A model generated the notes under the pieces. It did not search any database. It was given only the letters and a program-made list of their open reading frames with translations, and was not told where the DNA came from. Source: Lachnospiraceae bacterium (GTDB lineage Bacteria; Bacillota; Clostridia; Lachnospirales; Lachnospiraceae). Taken from it: DNA of 60,363 nt. Location: assembly GCA_016290615.1 (NCBI GenBank), contig JAEEUS010000010.1, positions 1-60,363 of the forward strand, given 5' to 3'. Of the stretch, positions 7,347 through 15,273 are shown in pieces; position 1 is the first letter of the stretch; each line of letters starts with the position of its first letter. The position numbers were made by a program, and so were the translations under genes.

Positions 7347-8153
7347 TCATCTTTTGCAGAATTCAAATATCCTGTCATAAAAGTCCTTTGCTTCCTCGAA
7401 TACACCGTGTCCGAGTCCTTCATATATATAGAGCTCGCTGTCTGATATACCTTCTTTTAATTCATTTGCTGCATCGTTTCCTACAGTCTTATCATCACTG
7501 CCTGCTATGATAAGTGTAGGTGAAGTTATCTTTGACAGTTCGCTTCTTGCATCGAACTTAAGTATCGCATAAGCATTAGCCAAAAATCTATCATAGCTTT
7601 CAGGCTTTGTAAAGCTTGCGATAAGCGGAAACCATCTGCCGTTCTTTTCCAGATACTTATAAGAATACATTTTTTCTGCCGTGTCGATCATCAGCTTTTT
7701 ATGATCGTTTCTTTTTGCCATATCGATCCATCCGCTTACCGCATCTATTGCAACATCGCTTGCATAAGGAGCTGTAACGGCAAGGATGAGTTTTTCAACT
7801 ACTTCTGGATGATTTATCGCGATATACTGCGCGATCATTCCTCCCTGGCTCACTCCGCATATATATGCCTTTTTTATGGAAAGCTCATTCATTGCCTTAA
7901 CCTGATCATCTGCCATGTCGCTTATGCTGTAACCCTCAGACATCTTATTTTTGCGGCTGAACATGTAGACTGTGTATTCATCAAGATATTTTCTGTACGG
8001 GACCGATAATATGCGCGCCTTTCCCTTGACTGTGGCAAGCCCGTCCGAAAGCCCGGGAAGAACTACAAGCTTTTTATCCCCTCTGCCGAATATCGCGCAG
8101 TACATTTGGGTATCGCCGATTTTTATACATTCATTTCTGTAAGTTGTCTTCAT
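7347..8153 (-). CDS. Alpha/beta-hydrolase
   Basis: 268 residues with the full alpha/beta-hydrolase triad: nucleophile Ser102 in GVSQGG, an acid in AGSDDKT (Asp220 or 221), and His249 in GLGHG. The oxyanion strand region VVLPGLSDG is near residue 33. The substrate cannot be told from sequence; relatives include esterases and C-C hydrolases. It follows a TetR gene by 26 bases and is probably the enzyme that regulator controls, so it may act on a small lipophilic or aromatic inducer. An AAAGGAT site precedes the ATG. Confidence 0.85.
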   Translation of the reverse strand: MKTTYRNECIKIGDTQMYCAIFGRGDKKLVVLPGLSDGLATVKGKARILSVPYRKYLDEYTVYMFSRKNKMSEGYSISDMADDQVKAMNELSIKKAYICGVSQGGMIAQYIAINHPEVVEKLILAVTAPYASDVAIDAVSGWIDMAKRNDHKKLMIDTAEKMYSYKYLEKNGRWFPLIASFTKPESYDRFLANAYAILKFDARSELSKITSPTLIIAGSDDKTVGNDAANELKEGISDSELYIYEGLGHGVFEEAKDFYDRIFEFCKR

Positions 8154-8179
8154 TTATATGATCCTTTCTCTTCCTTATA

Positions 8180-8794
8180 TTACAGGCCGTTTTTTAATAC
8201 GCCTAAGTATTCCTTGAGCTTACTGATATATTCTCTTTCAAGCTCATCTATATCGCGCTCTGTCGATACATTCTCTAAAAAAGCTCTGTTGAATCCCTCA
8301 AGCACCCACTGCAAAATATCCCCTGCCTTTTCTTTGTCGTTTTTAATGCATGATAGATCTACTTCACTTAGAAGCTCATGATATATATCACTGCTCTTTT
8401 TACCGTATCTGCCAATAATCTTTTTTGAGATATCGGGATCGTCTTCTGAAGCTACCCCTATGATGAATCTTCCCTTAACCGGATTTTTTGCATACCATGA
8501 TATCTCGGCTGTAGAATACTCGATCACTCTTTCATACAGATCTTTGGAAAGACTGCTTATCTTATCTGACATATCCCTGGCCATTTCAGCCATCACAGTA
8601 TCTATAAGGAAGAAATACAGATCCTCCTTGTTTTCAAAATATTTGAAAAGACTCCCCTTGCTTATAGCGCATTCCTTAACGATCCTGTTTGTCGAGCTGT
8701 TTTCATATCCGTGTACAGCAAAATCTGCGATGGAAGCGCTTATTATCCTGTCCTGTTTTTGCTTATCAAGTTCAAAAAAGAGTTTATTTGGCAT
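8180..8794 (-). CDS. TetR-family repressor
   Basis: The ATG at 8794 has an AGGAGAG site and gives 204 residues. An earlier in-frame ATG at 8839 lies inside a near-perfect operator palindrome and has no such site. Residues about 10-55 form the TetR helix-turn-helix (QDRIISASIADFAVHGY then ISKGSLFKYFENKEDLY). The C-terminal helical ligand domain is not diagnostic. The promoter region carries two TGACC-N4-GGTCA dyads, so autorepression together with the downstream hydrolase is likely. It resembles the TetR gene at 31077-31676 at its N-terminus. Confidence 0.9.
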   Translation of the reverse strand: MPNKLFFELDKQKQDRIISASIADFAVHGYENSSTNRIVKECAISKGSLFKYFENKEDLYFFLIDTVMAEMARDMSDKISSLSKDLYERVIEYSTAEISWYAKNPVKGRFIIGVASEDDPDISKKIIGRYGKKSSDIYHELLSEVDLSCIKNDKEKAGDILQWVLEGFNRAFLENVSTERDIDELEREYISKLKEYLGVLKNGL

Positions 8795-8817
8795 ATGCTC
8801 TCCTGTTTTTTCTTTTT

Positions 8818-8874
8818 GGATGACCACGTGGTCATCCACCGACCAAAATATATAGTGACCACCCGGTCACTATA
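8818..8874. promoter_or_regulatory. Twin TetR operators
   Basis: Two perfect dyads share the core TGACC-N4-GGTCA. Site 1 is a 20-bp palindrome at 8818-8837 (core 8821-8834). Site 2 has 10-bp arms at 8851-8860 and 8865-8874 (core 8856-8869). The cores are 35 bp apart, in the leader of the tetR-hydrolase transcript. Confidence 0.8.
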
Positions 8875-8877
8875 TTC

Positions 8878-8906
8878 ATGTTACATTATTGATCGATAGT
8901 TGTCAA
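8878..8906 (-). promoter_or_regulatory. Promoter of tetR-hydrolase
   Basis: TTGACA (8901-8906), 17 bases, TAACAT (8878-8883). The twin operators begin only a few bases downstream, so a bound repressor would block initiation or elongation. Confidence 0.65.
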
Positions 8907-8924
8907 CATATATTTGATCCTGTA

Positions 8925-9533
8925 TTAAAACAGCGAAAATGCGGAACATATACCGGAAAAGATATTTGCTATCGCATGTATGCACCAGCTTGGAAGTATT
9001 GATCCGTCAGCTTTCTTCTCATTCGTATAACCCATAAACCAGCCGATAGCACCGGTAAATAAAATGACGATGATAGCCAAGAGCACGCCCACCGAAGAAA
9101 TAAACATGATCCCGTGCATCAGTCCAAACAGCAGAGCCTGTATCGCATTTCCCGCATTAAACCCAAACCTGTTTGAAATCCTCTTTAACAAAAAGCCCCT
9201 AAACAGGATCTCTTCCGGTAAAGCGGTATTAAATATCGCATATATGAGTATCGCAGGGATCGCACTCATGCCAAGTGACGAAAAATCAGATGTCGCAGTC
9301 TCAACTCCCTTTAAAAAGATTAGTATTACAACAGACAGGATAAGAAAGGCTGCCGATATGCACACGATCCAAAGCATTGTTTTATTCTTTGAAACCTCTG
9401 CTTTCTTCAGGCCGATCCATTTAAGGAAACTGCATTCCTTTCGGGCAGTTATGAGCCACCATATAAACGGTATGATCGTAAACAGTATTATCTGTATTAC
9501 ACTGCTTATGAGTTTTGATATTATCAGATTCAT
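8925..9533 (-). CDS. CPBP-family intramembrane metalloprotease
   Basis: 202 residues with several membrane helices and the CPBP (Abi/CAAX protease-like) motifs: PEEILFRGFLL (catalytic Glu-Glu and Arg), LFGLMHG, and the final HAIAN. Family members cleave or modify membrane substrates and include bacteriocin self-immunity proteins, but no bacteriocin gene is visible nearby. An AAAGGAG site precedes the ATG. It is the last of five minus-strand genes starting at 11689. Confidence 0.9.
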   Translation of the reverse strand: MNLIISKLISSVIQIILFTIIPFIWWLITARKECSFLKWIGLKKAEVSKNKTMLWIVCISAAFLILSVVILIFLKGVETATSDFSSLGMSAIPAILIYAIFNTALPEEILFRGFLLKRISNRFGFNAGNAIQALLFGLMHGIMFISSVGVLLAIIVILFTGAIGWFMGYTNEKKADGSILPSWCIHAIANIFSGICSAFSLF

Positions 9534-9561
9534 TATATATTGCTCCTTTTTGTCTATTGAT

Positions 9562-10071
9562 CTAGATCATCTTGTAGATCTTCTCTATGACTGCAGATTT
9601 ATATTCCATGTATTTATCCATATCATAAGGATAAAGTTCTGCTCCTTTTTCCTTTATATCGCTGTACTCCTTTACAGCTTCAGGATGATTTCTTAAATAG
9701 TCCCTAAAAGCTATATGCCTCTTTAGCTCAGGCGAATCTTGTGGACAAACGTACAAATGATGTTTCCTTAGGTGTTGCTTACCCTCATATTTAAATGCTT
9801 CACGCCCTTTGATCCCAAGATCTCCTTCATGTGTATAGCCTATCTTTTCAAGGCATGCTATGGCCTTATCAAACACTGTGTAATCCCTTATGACAACATC
9901 GATGTCTATTATCGGCTTTGCAGACAGGCCTTTAACGGAAGTACTTCCCACATGCTCGATCTTTAGGGCCAGATCGTTAAGAGCTGGCTTTATCTCATCC
10001 CTGATCTTTATAAAATCCTGCTCCCAATTACTGTCGTATGGCAAGACCACTACCTGTTTTGCATTCATCAT
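9562..10071 (-). CDS. GrpB-family protein (nucleotidyltransferase-like fold)
   Basis: 169 residues matching the UPF0157/GrpB family: YDSNWEQDF near the start, then EHVGSTSVKGLSAKPIIDIDVV (about residues 39-60), which resembles the nucleotidyltransferase GS...D-x-D arrangement, and the late RDYLRNHPEAVKEYSDIK segment. The biochemical role of this family is not established. The ATG overlaps the upstream GNAT stop as ATGA, so translation is coupled. Confidence 0.88.
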   Translation of the reverse strand: MMNAKQVVVLPYDSNWEQDFIKIRDEIKPALNDLALKIEHVGSTSVKGLSAKPIIDIDVVIRDYTVFDKAIACLEKIGYTHEGDLGIKGREAFKYEGKQHLRKHHLYVCPQDSPELKRHIAFRDYLRNHPEAVKEYSDIKEKGAELYPYDMDKYMEYKSAVIEKIYKMI

Positions 10072-10619
10072 ACAAGCCTCTTTACCATCAATGCGGTATC
10101 CGCATAGCTGCCGTCTTTGTATTTTGTACTGTTATGTAATTCTCCGTATTGCACAAATCCCATATCTTCATACAGTGCACGTGCGCCTGTGTTTTTAGTT
10201 ACGACCTCAAGTTCTGCCTGTTCATATCCGATCTCTTTTGCGATCTTAAGAACACGCTCAAGCATCTTTCTGCCTATGCCTCTGTGACAATACTCCTCGT
10301 ACAGAGCGATAGCAACGCTGCATCTGTGCCTGTATCTTATTGAACTGCCTACACTCATAAGAGAGCAGTTTCCTATATGCTTTCCACCACAAAAAGCGAG
10401 CAGGAGCAGTTCATCTTTTGATTCATTTTTTCTTTTAATGAACTCCTTTTCCTCCTCTAAGGTAAGCGTTATCTCTTCAGGTTCACATATAAGATAAGGT
10501 GATTGCGCATTTGTTATCTTTAGATAATCGATCAGGTCCTGCGAATCCTCTTCTTTAGCATTCCTAAGCAGTATTTCTTCTCCTGTCTTATCCTTAAATA
10601 TCTCATTTTCTATGATCAT
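10068..10619 (-). CDS. GNAT-family N-acetyltransferase
   Basis: 183 residues with the acetyl-CoA-binding GNAT core: GNCSLMSVG strand, then the Q/RxxGxG/A-type loop CHRGIGRKMLERVL (about residues 112-125) and the C-terminal VTKNTGARALYEDMGFVQYG. It resembles peptide or antibiotic-type acetyltransferases, but the acceptor is unknown. It ends with an ATGA overlap into the GrpB-family gene. Confidence 0.9.
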   Translation of the reverse strand: MIIENEIFKDKTGEEILLRNAKEEDSQDLIDYLKITNAQSPYLICEPEEITLTLEEEKEFIKRKNESKDELLLLAFCGGKHIGNCSLMSVGSSIRYRHRCSVAIALYEEYCHRGIGRKMLERVLKIAKEIGYEQAELEVVTKNTGARALYEDMGFVQYGELHNSTKYKDGSYADTALMVKRLV

Positions 10620-10631
10620 AATTGTTACCTT

Positions 10632-11075
10632 CTATTCATGATAAGCATATCTCATCTCTTCCATGTTACATTCGATCTTTCCGGTAGAAACAAACCCGAC
10701 GGATTCATACAGTCTCTTTGCAACTTCGTTGCCAAAAGCCACTCCTGTGTATATATCAACAGGTCCGAACCGATCCCATACATACTGCATTCCCTGTTTA
10801 AGAGCTTCTCTTCCATAGCCTTTATTCTGGAATCTCTGATCTATCATGAATTCCCACAGGGTATAGTAGCCTTTTACCTCGTAAAATCCCATCATTATGA
10901 AACCGACAATCTCGTCTGCGTCATATACGGCAAACGGATATGCAGTATCCGAATATACATAGGCCTTGGCTAAAGACTCTGCCGTTGTTATCACAAAGCC
11001 CTTCTGTTCTTTGCTGACATTAAGCGCAAGGACATCCTCAATGTTTTGTTTTGTGATCTTTTCCAATCTGACCAT
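10632..11075 (-). CDS. GNAT-family N-acetyltransferase (SpeG-like)
   Basis: From the ATG at 11075 there are 147 residues. This start shares a base with the stop of the preceding gene (TAATG), so coupling is likely. Upstream codons in the same frame lie inside the preceding gene and look non-native. The acetyl-CoA loop is FQNKGYGREALKQGM, and the protein ends VGNEVAKRLYESVGF-like. The layout (LEKI, then GFIMMGFY...YTLWEFMIDQ) resembles SpeG or aminoglycoside/diamine acetyltransferases. The substrate is not assignable. Confidence 0.88.
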   Translation of the reverse strand: MVRLEKITKQNIEDVLALNVSKEQKGFVITTAESLAKAYVYSDTAYPFAVYDADEIVGFIMMGFYEVKGYYTLWEFMIDQRFQNKGYGREALKQGMQYVWDRFGPVDIYTGVAFGNEVAKRLYESVGFVSTGKIECNMEEMRYAYHE

Positions 11076-11689
11076 TAAAACGAATCCCTGTCCATTTTCG
11101 ATACAGCCACCGCACATTCAATGGCTATCTTTCCTGCTTCTTCTTTCGGTGCACCTGCATTTAAGGCTGTGATAAGGATGTTCTGAACAACTATGCCAAA
11201 AAGGATCGGCCATTCAGACGGCGATCTAGTGTACCTTGAAGTCATGTTTTCAAAAATGCCTTCCCAGCAGTCGCTTACCTGATCGTAGAGCTGCTTGGGC
11301 TCAAAACCGCAAACCTTGTATTCCTTGCCAACGTTATCTGCAAATCCGGCAACTATTGAAAGCACCTCTTCTCTTGTGATCCCGGTCACGACTGTGATAA
11401 AGCCTATGACACTTAAGCTGCTCTCCAGCAGATATCTGTTCAGATCATCTCCAAAATAATAATTCTTGCCTTCGTTCGTTGTTACGCGCATGAATTTCTC
11501 GTGGTTTGCCTCTACTGCCTTATGGCATGAGAAGCCAGCAAGAGCAGACGTAAAGATCAGAGCCTTTGTTGCATCCAGCCCTTTAGGTGTGTTGAAGTAC
11601 GCCTTGAACATGTTAACGACATTGCCGGCATTTGCCGAGATCCTTTTGACTATCTGTTCGTTTGTTTCTTTCCTTGAAAACAGTCCCAT
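11075..11689 (-). CDS. Conserved-looking soluble protein, unknown
   Basis: I do not recognise this 204-residue protein. It starts MGLFSRKETNEQIVKRI and appears all-helical with no signal peptide. It contains GFSCHKAVEANHEKFM (about residues 53-68), a VVTGITREEV segment, and several aromatic and Cys residues without a clear metal motif. An AGGAGAGGAAATG context gives a good ribosome site. It heads the minus-strand run of five genes ending at 8925 and is coupled to the first GNAT gene. Confidence 0.7.
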   Translation of the reverse strand: MGLFSRKETNEQIVKRISANAGNVVNMFKAYFNTPKGLDATKALIFTSALAGFSCHKAVEANHEKFMRVTTNEGKNYYFGDDLNRYLLESSLSVIGFITVVTGITREEVLSIVAGFADNVGKEYKVCGFEPKQLYDQVSDCWEGIFENMTSRYTRSPSEWPILFGIVVQNILITALNAGAPKEEAGKIAIECAVAVSKMDRDSF

Positions 11690-11737
11690 TTCCTCTCCTT
11701 GTTTTATACGCAGCTTTGTTATTACTATTTGTAGTTA

Positions 11738-11771
11738 ATTGTCAACCTTTTTATTGTTTAAAGTTGACATT
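11738..11771. promoter_or_regulatory. BirA-type biotin operator
   Basis: Half-sites TGTCAAC (11740-11746) and GTTGACA (11763-11769) are perfect inverted repeats, and flanking bases extend the symmetry. The geometry matches the Firmicute BirA operator, a 9-bp arm with a 14-15 base spacer. The right arm contains the bioY -35 box. Confidence 0.8.
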
Positions 11772-11792
11772 TGTCGTTCTGTTTGATATATT
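11764..11792 (+). promoter_or_regulatory. Promoter of bioY
   Basis: TTGACA (11764-11769), 17 bases, TATATT (11787-11792). The -35 is inside the operator half-site, so repressor and polymerase would compete. Confidence 0.8.
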
Positions 11793-11816
11793 GCTATAGG
11801 CAAAGGAGAATATATC

Positions 11817-12362
11817 ATGAATAACAAAACTAAAACCCTGGATCTTACATATATCGCTATAGGAGCCGTGCTGATCGCCATATGTTCATGGATCAGCATA
11901 CCCACGACCGTGCCTTTTACCATGCAGACCTTCGCGGTATTCTTTATACTGGCCATACTAAACGGCAAGCGCGGGACAGTCTCCATCATCATCTATGTGC
12001 TCCTTGGAGCCGTAGGCATACCCGTTTTTGCAGGTTTCAGCTCAGGTCTTGGGATCTTGCTCGGAACAACCGGCGGCTATATAATCGGTTTCATTTTTAT
12101 GGGTGTCATATATATCATTTTCACTCATTTTCTGCCAAATAAGCTGTGGGTCAAAGCCACTGCCCTTATCATCGGTCTTATTGCATGCTATGCATTCGGT
12201 ACATGCTGGTTTATGTTCGTTTATGCCAAAAATGTCGGTCCCGTAGGTCTTATGGGCGCTCTTACATGGTGCGTGATACCCTTTATCATACCCGACCTTA
12301 TCAAACTGGCTTTAGCTCTTACCCTTGCAGACCGTCTAAAAGGCGTAATAAAATCAGAGTAG
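11817..12362 (+). CDS. bioY: Biotin transporter BioY (ECF S component)
   Basis: BioY is the biotin-binding membrane subunit of an energy-coupling-factor transporter. The 181 residues and six helices are typical. Family features include VPFTMQTFAVFF (about residues 30-42), GKRGTVSIIIYVLLGAVGIPVFAGF, and GTTGGYIIGF. An AAAGGAG site is 8 bases before the ATG. The promoter is overlapped by a BirA-type operator, so expression should fall when biotin is plentiful. It converges with a BirA-like gene, overlapping it by 9 bases. The shared EcfA/EcfT module is not in this window. Confidence 0.93.
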   Translation: MNNKTKTLDLTYIAIGAVLIAICSWISIPTTVPFTMQTFAVFFILAILNGKRGTVSIIIYVLLGAVGIPVFAGFSSGLGILLGTTGGYIIGFIFMGVIYIIFTHFLPNKLWVKATALIIGLIACYAFGTCWFMFVYAKNVGPVGLMGALTWCVIPFIIPDLIKLALALTLADRLKGVIKSE

Positions 12363-13046
12363 TCTGTCGATCAGAGCAGCTATCAGGCGATTCTTTAAAA
12401 TGCCGGGCAGCTGTATTCCGATACCTATAACGTATGTAGATATATCGCCGGTCTCAAGATCGGCGATATATTCTGTCATTATCCCGCATATCTTTTCCCC
12501 GTTTAGATATATCCTGTTATTCTTTTGATCAAGACTAATCTTTGCATCTATCTGTGATTCTATTACATCTGCTACAGCCTTTCCTATATCAGAAGCCTTT
12601 ATCTGCTTCTTATCCTTAGGAGGATCCTTGATAATGCTTATATAGACTCCGCCCATTGGTGAGTCATAGTTTTGCTTTCCGTGAGCCACACCCGCAGTCT
12701 GGTGCTTGGCAATGATGACTTTCTTATTAAGAACGCTGCTTATAGCATCTATCTTTGCGGTCATATTCGTGGATTGCAGTTCATCAAAGACAGCTACCAT
12801 GTTTATCTTTTCTTTATCTATAAGATAGCTTTCTATCCCCTGGAGAGATATGATATCGCTTGTTTTCAAAAGCATGTATCCCTTGTTTGTTACGGAATCG
12901 ATCTCATAGCCTGAATCTCTCAGATCATTTACAACCTTCCAGATCGCATTTCTTGATACGTTTATCTTTTCCGTTAGTATCCTGCTCGATACAAAGCTGC
13001 CCTTATTCTGTTCCAGTATCTCAAGAATCTTTTCTTTTGTTTTCAT
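12354..13046 (-). CDS. BirA-like biotin regulator with degenerate, truncated ligase domain
   Basis: 230 residues against about 320 for a normal bifunctional BirA. Residues 1-60 form the DNA-binding winged helix (ILTEKINVSRNAIWKVVNDLR, GYEIDSVTNKGYML). The rest follows the biotin protein ligase fold (ELQSTNMTAK, QTAGxxxG, SPMGGVYISI, YLNGEKICGIMTE, VIGIGI). The biotinyl-AMP loop GRGRxG is replaced by GVAHGKQ (119-125), and KWPND by QKNNR (174-178). The protein stops just after GIGI, so the C-terminal domain is absent. It probably senses biotin or biotinyl-AMP without ligating. The ATG has an AAGGAT site and overlaps the LytTR gene. Confidence 0.8.
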   Translation of the reverse strand: MKTKEKILEILEQNKGSFVSSRILTEKINVSRNAIWKVVNDLRDSGYEIDSVTNKGYMLLKTSDIISLQGIESYLIDKEKINMVAVFDELQSTNMTAKIDAISSVLNKKVIIAKHQTAGVAHGKQNYDSPMGGVYISIIKDPPKDKKQIKASDIGKAVADVIESQIDAKISLDQKNNRIYLNGEKICGIMTEYIADLETGDISTYVIGIGIQLPGILKNRLIAALIDRLL

Positions 13047-13737
13047 AGTTATCCTTGATCTTTTTTATATGCATCAGGCTCATCTTCAGTCTGGTCCCGT
13101 CTTTCATCACAGCGTACATTCCCGAAAGCTCCTTTATATATGAAGCATTTACTATAGTCTTGTTATTGATCGGGAAGAAGTTATCAAATGCCACCAGATT
13201 GTTCCAGATATTGTCTATAAAACCGTTTGCGGTTCTTATCCTGCCGTCAGGCATGAATATCTTTATGGTATAATTCTCTCCCTGCATGTACATTATGTCT
13301 GTTTCTTCAAGATAGAAAGACTCGTTACTGTCCCTGAATTCGATAGTAGGGATAAGATTATCCTCTTTTTGCTTGAGTATCTGATCAAGAACCAGGGATA
13401 ATTCGGCCACTTTTATCGGTTTATTGATAAAAACGGAATTTGGCAGCAATTCACCGCTGTTATGATAATCGATAGTAGATATGCAGAAAACGACAGGAGA
13501 CAGTATGCCCTTTTCCCTTATTGCTTTTGCTATCTCATATGAAGTGTTCCCTTTATCGGTAACATCCAAAAAATAGGCATCGTACACAGTGGGGCTTTTA
13601 AGCAGTGCATCACTGCTTCCGAAAGTCTCGATATAAAACACTCCGGTCGTGTTCACTCTCTTGTCAGACTCCCTTTCAAGAAGCCTTTCCATCTGTTTTC
13701 TGTCACCGACACTACTGTCAGCAAGGGCTATATACAT
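13021..13737 (-). CDS. LytTR-family response regulator
   Basis: 238 residues. The receiver domain (1-120) has the acidic pocket (Asp7), phosphoacceptor Asp58 in YFLDV and Lys106 in INKPIK. Residues about 135-235 are a LytTR DNA-binding domain (EETDIMYMQGENYTIKI, FFPINNKTIVNASYIKEL). Such proteins bind direct repeats upstream of virulence, competence or bacteriocin genes. No histidine kinase is adjacent, so it may be an orphan. Its end overlaps the BirA-like gene by 26 bases, so the two are probably co-transcribed. The -35/-10 elements before it are not clear. Confidence 0.9.
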   Translation of the reverse strand: MYIALADSSVGDRKQMERLLERESDKRVNTTGVFYIETFGSSDALLKSPTVYDAYFLDVTDKGNTSYEIAKAIREKGILSPVVFCISTIDYHNSGELLPNSVFINKPIKVAELSLVLDQILKQKEDNLIPTIEFRDSNESFYLEETDIMYMQGENYTIKIFMPDGRIRTANGFIDNIWNNLVAFDNFFPINNKTIVNASYIKELSGMYAVMKDGTRLKMSLMHIKKIKDNYENKRKDS

Positions 13738-13810
13738 TTTCTCAAAACTCCCATTCGCTATTTTGATGTTTTTTGAATCTTTTCGATACGTTTTAATAAA
13801 AACGCATGTT

Positions 13811-15130
13811 TCATACTTTCTTCAAAAACTGTACACTGTATGCAGGCATAGTCACGTGACCCTGGGTTTCTACGATATCACCTGTGATTAAATCTGTCAT
13901 CTGGGGACCTTCAATTCCGAAGTTTGCCGTGAATTCTGCGCCGTCTGCGTTGATCGCAACATATATCTTCTCGCCGTCAAGGCATCTCTCCATAACACAC
14001 TGTCTGTTGGTCAGGAATGCACTCCTGAATGTACCGTAGGCCAGAATCTTCTCTTTCGATCTTATTGCTGAAAGCTTGCTGACCCAATCAGTCAACTCGT
14101 TCTCGACATAGGTGTCGAAGCATGGACGCAGTGCAGGATCGCCCTGAGACTTCTCTCCCTTCGCTCCCCACTCGCTTCCGTAGTATATGCAGGGTATTCC
14201 GGGCATCCCCATCAGTGCTCCGTACAAAAGCGGCAGATGTTTCTCGTTTGTGAGAATGCTCGCGATCCTTGTGACATCATGATTATCCACGAATGATAAC
14301 AGATGTTTTCCTTTGTAGATTCCCTGTCCGTCCTCGCCAAACTGCCTCATAAGACTGTGCATCAGCTCAAACATGTTCATGCAGTTAAAGCTTGAATACA
14401 GGCCCTTGTAACACTCGTAATTTGTCGCGCTGTGAAGCATGTCGTCTCTTACCAGATCGTTATAATTGCCATGTATCATCTCTCCGATCAGATAAAACTC
14501 GTCTTTGAGCCCGTTTGTGAAGTTTCTGAGCCTGTTTATGAAGCCTCTGTCCAGACAGTAGGCAACATCGAGTCTTAATCCGTCGATTCCGAATTCGTCA
14601 ACCCAGAATCTGATGGCATCAAACAGATAATCAACTACTTCCTGATTGTACAGATTAAGCTTTACCAGATCATAGTTGCCTTCCCAGCCTTCATAATAAA
14701 GACCGTCATTATAACAAGAATTACCGCCAAAGTTTATATGAAACCAGTCTCTGTATCTTGAGTTTTCCCTGTTCTGCAATACATCCTGGAATGCAAAAAA
14801 GCCTCTGCCCACGTGGTTGAACACGCCGTCAAGCATCACTCTTATCCCTGCTTCGTGTAAAGCATCGCAGACTTCCTTAAAATCCTCGTTTGTACCCAGT
14901 CTTACATCGATCTTTTTAAGATCCCTCGCGTTATATCCGTGCGTATCGGATTCAAACAGCGGTGAAAAGTATATTGCGCCTATATTGAGCCTCTTAAAAT
15001 GCTCTATCCATTCCTTTACTTTCAAGATCTTGTGTGTCTGTATACCGTCATTCTCATAAGGAGCTCCGCAGAATCCGAGCGGATAGATCTGATAAAAAAC
15101 ACATTCCTCAGCCCACATGTCATTCTCCAT
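13811..15130 (-). CDS. GH13 alpha-amylase-family glycosidase
   Basis: 439 residues with no signal peptide, so it probably acts on alpha-glucans or maltodextrins in the cytoplasm. The (beta/alpha)8 barrel motifs are complete: DGVFNH (101-106), GLRLDVA with nucleophile Asp188, acid/base Glu217 in GEM, and Asp285 in FVDNHD. A C-terminal beta domain ends the protein. It is close to small GH13 enzymes such as neopullulanase or cyclomaltodextrinase types, though without their N-terminal domain. The promoter at 15176-15204 carries a 17-bp dyad over its -35, suggesting control by a carbohydrate repressor. Confidence 0.92.
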   Translation of the reverse strand: MENDMWAEECVFYQIYPLGFCGAPYENDGIQTHKILKVKEWIEHFKRLNIGAIYFSPLFESDTHGYNARDLKKIDVRLGTNEDFKEVCDALHEAGIRVMLDGVFNHVGRGFFAFQDVLQNRENSRYRDWFHINFGGNSCYNDGLYYEGWEGNYDLVKLNLYNQEVVDYLFDAIRFWVDEFGIDGLRLDVAYCLDRGFINRLRNFTNGLKDEFYLIGEMIHGNYNDLVRDDMLHSATNYECYKGLYSSFNCMNMFELMHSLMRQFGEDGQGIYKGKHLLSFVDNHDVTRIASILTNEKHLPLLYGALMGMPGIPCIYYGSEWGAKGEKSQGDPALRPCFDTYVENELTDWVSKLSAIRSKEKILAYGTFRSAFLTNRQCVMERCLDGEKIYVAINADGAEFTANFGIEGPQMTDLITGDIVETQGHVTMPAYSVQFLKKV

Positions 15131-15175
15131 CCTTTTTTCTATATTTTGTAGCAGATAAATGCATATCTTCCATAT

Positions 15176-15204
15176 ATTGTACTATCTTATCAGTGTATTA
15201 TCAA
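15176..15204 (-). promoter_or_regulatory. Promoter of the GH13 gene
   Basis: TTGATA (15199-15204), 17 bases, TACAAT (15176-15181) on the minus strand, 45 bases before the start codon. Confidence 0.65.
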
Positions 15205-15209
15205 TACAC
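15193..15209. promoter_or_regulatory. Candidate operator dyad over the GH13 promoter
   Basis: GTGTATT-ATC-AATACAC is a perfect 7-bp inverted repeat with a 3-base centre covering the -35 box. It does not match the CcpA cre consensus. Confidence 0.5.
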
Positions 15210-15211
15210 GC

Positions 15212-15244
15212 AAAAAGAGACATGCATCAGCATGTCCCTTTTTT
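15212..15244 (-). terminator. Intrinsic terminator after the HPr-like gene
   Basis: Stem 15217-15225 with 15230-15238 (GGGACATGC against GCATGTCTC with one G-T pair), ATCA loop, and T runs on both sides. On the minus strand it ends the HPr-like transcript just before the GH13 promoter. Confidence 0.85.
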
Positions 15245-15273
15245 GATCGTTGTCTTTTTTCTTTTCGATAAAC

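Noticed and set aside
8818-8874. Palindromes as recombination or transposon ends
   Set aside because: No transposase or target duplication is present; position after a tetR promoter and a shared TGACC-N4-GGTCA core fit operators much better.
9064-9696. Plus-strand open frame of 210 codons antisense to the CPBP and GrpB-family genes
   Set aside because: It lies opposite two well-supported genes, lacks a ribosome site, and its translation has no protein-like features.
13780-13806. CGTTTT/AAAACG hairpin between the GH13 and LytTR genes as a terminator
   Set aside because: The stem is six weak pairs, with no T run after it on the minus strand.
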